Of a stretch of DNA of 64,000 bases, positions 63,148 through 64,000 are shown one piece after another. Under the pieces are notes generated by a model, which was not told the origin of the DNA, searched no databases, and saw nothing but the letters and a program-made list of their open reading frames with translations. This DNA comes from Methylomonas sp. ZR1. Its GTDB lineage: Bacteria; Pseudomonadota; Gammaproteobacteria; Methylococcales; Methylomonadaceae. A program made the translations under genes and the position numbers. Within the stretch, counting starts at the first letter, position 1; the number at the start of each line of letters is the position of its first letter. Location: assembly GCF_013141865.1 (NCBI RefSeq), contig NZ_RCST01000001.1, forward strand, positions 2,046,001 through 2,110,000, read 5' to 3'.

Positions 63148-64000
63148 CTAGTTAAGAATAATTTCGGCGGTCTGATTTCGGGCGCTAGCCACCAGAAAAC
63201 TCAACGGCGATGCAGCAAATTGCCGTTCCAACTGCGCCAACAAATCTGCCGCGCGTTGCGGATCGGCAACCGCGCAAAATCCGGTCGGCCCCCACGAAGT
63301 TTGACCTATCGCCACCGCGCCGTGCTCAGCCAGACTAGCCATCGCTGCCGCAACATCCGGACTGGTAAACACCCCACCCTGCACCGGCGCGAAGTGTTCG
63401 CCCACCGCCTGCTGCAACGCAGTAATCACTTCGCCGAATTTATTAAGATTACGTTCAGCCAACGCCGGCAAACCCTGCATCAATAGCAAGTAACATAAGC
63501 GCTCGGCCTGGGTTTGCGGAAACGGCGGCAATTGCTGAAAAGCGCTGACCTCCTGTTCGCCATGCAAACCTTGGCCGCGTTGATCAAACACCAAAATAAA
63601 CCGCCAGTCTCCCGGCACCGCCATTTGCGCGATCATGGGCGGGGTTTTGGTATCCGGTCCGCGACCGCCGTCCACAACCAAGCCGCCTGTTTCGAAGATA
63701 CCGATACCAATACCAGAACGCGCACCGCGATCAGAGAGTTGCGCTATTTCCCGCACCGACAGATCCAAACCGTAAAAAGCATTCAACGCCGCACCAACAG
63801 CCAGAGCCATTTGCGTACCGGACCCTAAGCCAATATGTTCAGGAATGGCATGGTCGATAGTGATATTAAGTGCATCGGAAACGCCCAGCAGCTGAGAAAA
63901 TTGCCGGGTACATTTCAGAGCACGCTCGGCGGACGGACCGCTGACTTGCAGGGTATCCGCGGCGGTTATGCTGAGCTGGGTATTGATTTCGTTCAGCGCC
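63148..64000 (-). CDS. mptG: Beta-ribofuranosylaminobenzene 5'-phosphate (beta-RFAP) synthase, N-terminus off the right edge
   Basis: The frame is open from the stop at 63148 to base 64000 (284 codons and 1 base), so the 5' end lies outside. The GHMP-like phosphate loop IPEHIGLGSGTQMALAVGAA and the later GARSGIGIGIFETGGLVVDG mark beta-RFAP synthase. It joins p-aminobenzoate (or hydroxybenzoate) to PRPP with loss of CO2, the first committed step to methanopterin. It is a signature of H4MPT-dependent formaldehyde oxidation. It fits the dihydropteroate-synthase-related gene at 55378. Confidence 0.9.
   Translation of the reverse strand, partial: ALNEINTQLSITAADTLQVSGPSAERALKCTRQFSQLLGVSDALNITIDHAIPEHIGLGSGTQMALAVGAALNAFYGLDLSVREIAQLSDRGARSGIGIGIFETGGLVVDGGRGPDTKTPPMIAQMAVPGDWRFILVFDQRGQGLHGEQEVSAFQQLPPFPQTQAERLCYLLLMQGLPALAERNLNKFGEVITALQQAVGEHFAPVQGGVFTSPDVAAAMASLAEHGAVAIGQTSWGPTGFCAVADPQRAADLLAQLERQFAASPLSFLVASARNQTAEIILN

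Noticed and set aside
1..64000. CRISPR arrays, insertion sequences, tRNA or rRNA genes
   Set aside because: No regularly spaced repeats, transposase genes, or tRNA/rRNA-like sequence were seen on reading the window; a dedicated search would settle it.

Overview
The window reads as chromosome of a gammaproteobacterial (type I) methanotroph, most like Methylomonas or a close relative. Three things point there. There are genes for tetrahydromethanopterin (H4MPT) cofactor synthesis: a beta-RFAP synthase at the right edge, and a dihydropteroate synthase-related protein next to an archaeal-type flavoprotein. There is a bacteriohemerythrin beside an aa3-type oxidase operon. There is a large set of secreted proteins with PEP-CTERM (VPLP-type) sorting tails. 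The species call is inference; no rRNA or methane monooxygenase gene lies in the window.

Region 1 (1-17.6 kb) is an accessory cell-surface island. It holds two di-heme, MauG/CcpA-type peroxidase-like proteins (1-1812, running off the left edge, and 13860-16010) and six PEP-CTERM proteins. It also holds a TlpA thioredoxin/DUF4266 lipoprotein/DUF3570 outer-membrane operon and a TPR-sulfotransferase. Three of the PEP-CTERM proteins are paralogues of one another, and the same roughly 180-residue domain is inserted inside the 1112-residue DUF3570 protein, which also carries a His/Met-rich second beta-barrel domain. This is the best candidate for an undescribed system in the window. Several palindromes sit in its long intergenic gaps.

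Region 2 (18-29.5 kb) is housekeeping: a SPOR protein with coaX and birA, a PilZ protein, tusDC, bepA, a candidate small RNA, then rpoZ-spoT-ridA-recG-ubiC. Region 3 (29.5-37.4 kb) has two glycosyltransferases (one fused to GtrA), an SPFH/zinc-ribbon pair, a gamma-carbonic anhydrase, an NlpE-like protein and an operon of small unknown proteins.

Region 4 (37.4-47.8 kb) is one long minus-strand run. Cytochrome oxidase genes (ctaC, ctaD, a 32-codon gene, ctaG, ctaE) lead to assembly factors (SURF1, a Sco-like protein) and then to ftsE-ftsX. The joint is a single reading frame fusing heme A synthase (CtaA/Cox15) to the SRP receptor FtsY. Bacteriohemerythrin follows, with a perfect FNR-type box upstream of it.

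Region 5 (47.8-54.6 kb) is the biotin operon bioB-F-H-C-D with a possible BirA operator, divergent comF, and a MinD-like ATPase. Region 6 (54.8-64 kb) carries H4MPT-linked genes, a NifX-like protein with an unknown partner, a radical SAM protein, an orphan FliL-like protein, purine/methylthioadenosine salvage, a second FNR-boxed small membrane protein, soxYZ and the beta-RFAP synthase gene. No insertion sequence, CRISPR array, tRNA or rRNA was seen.
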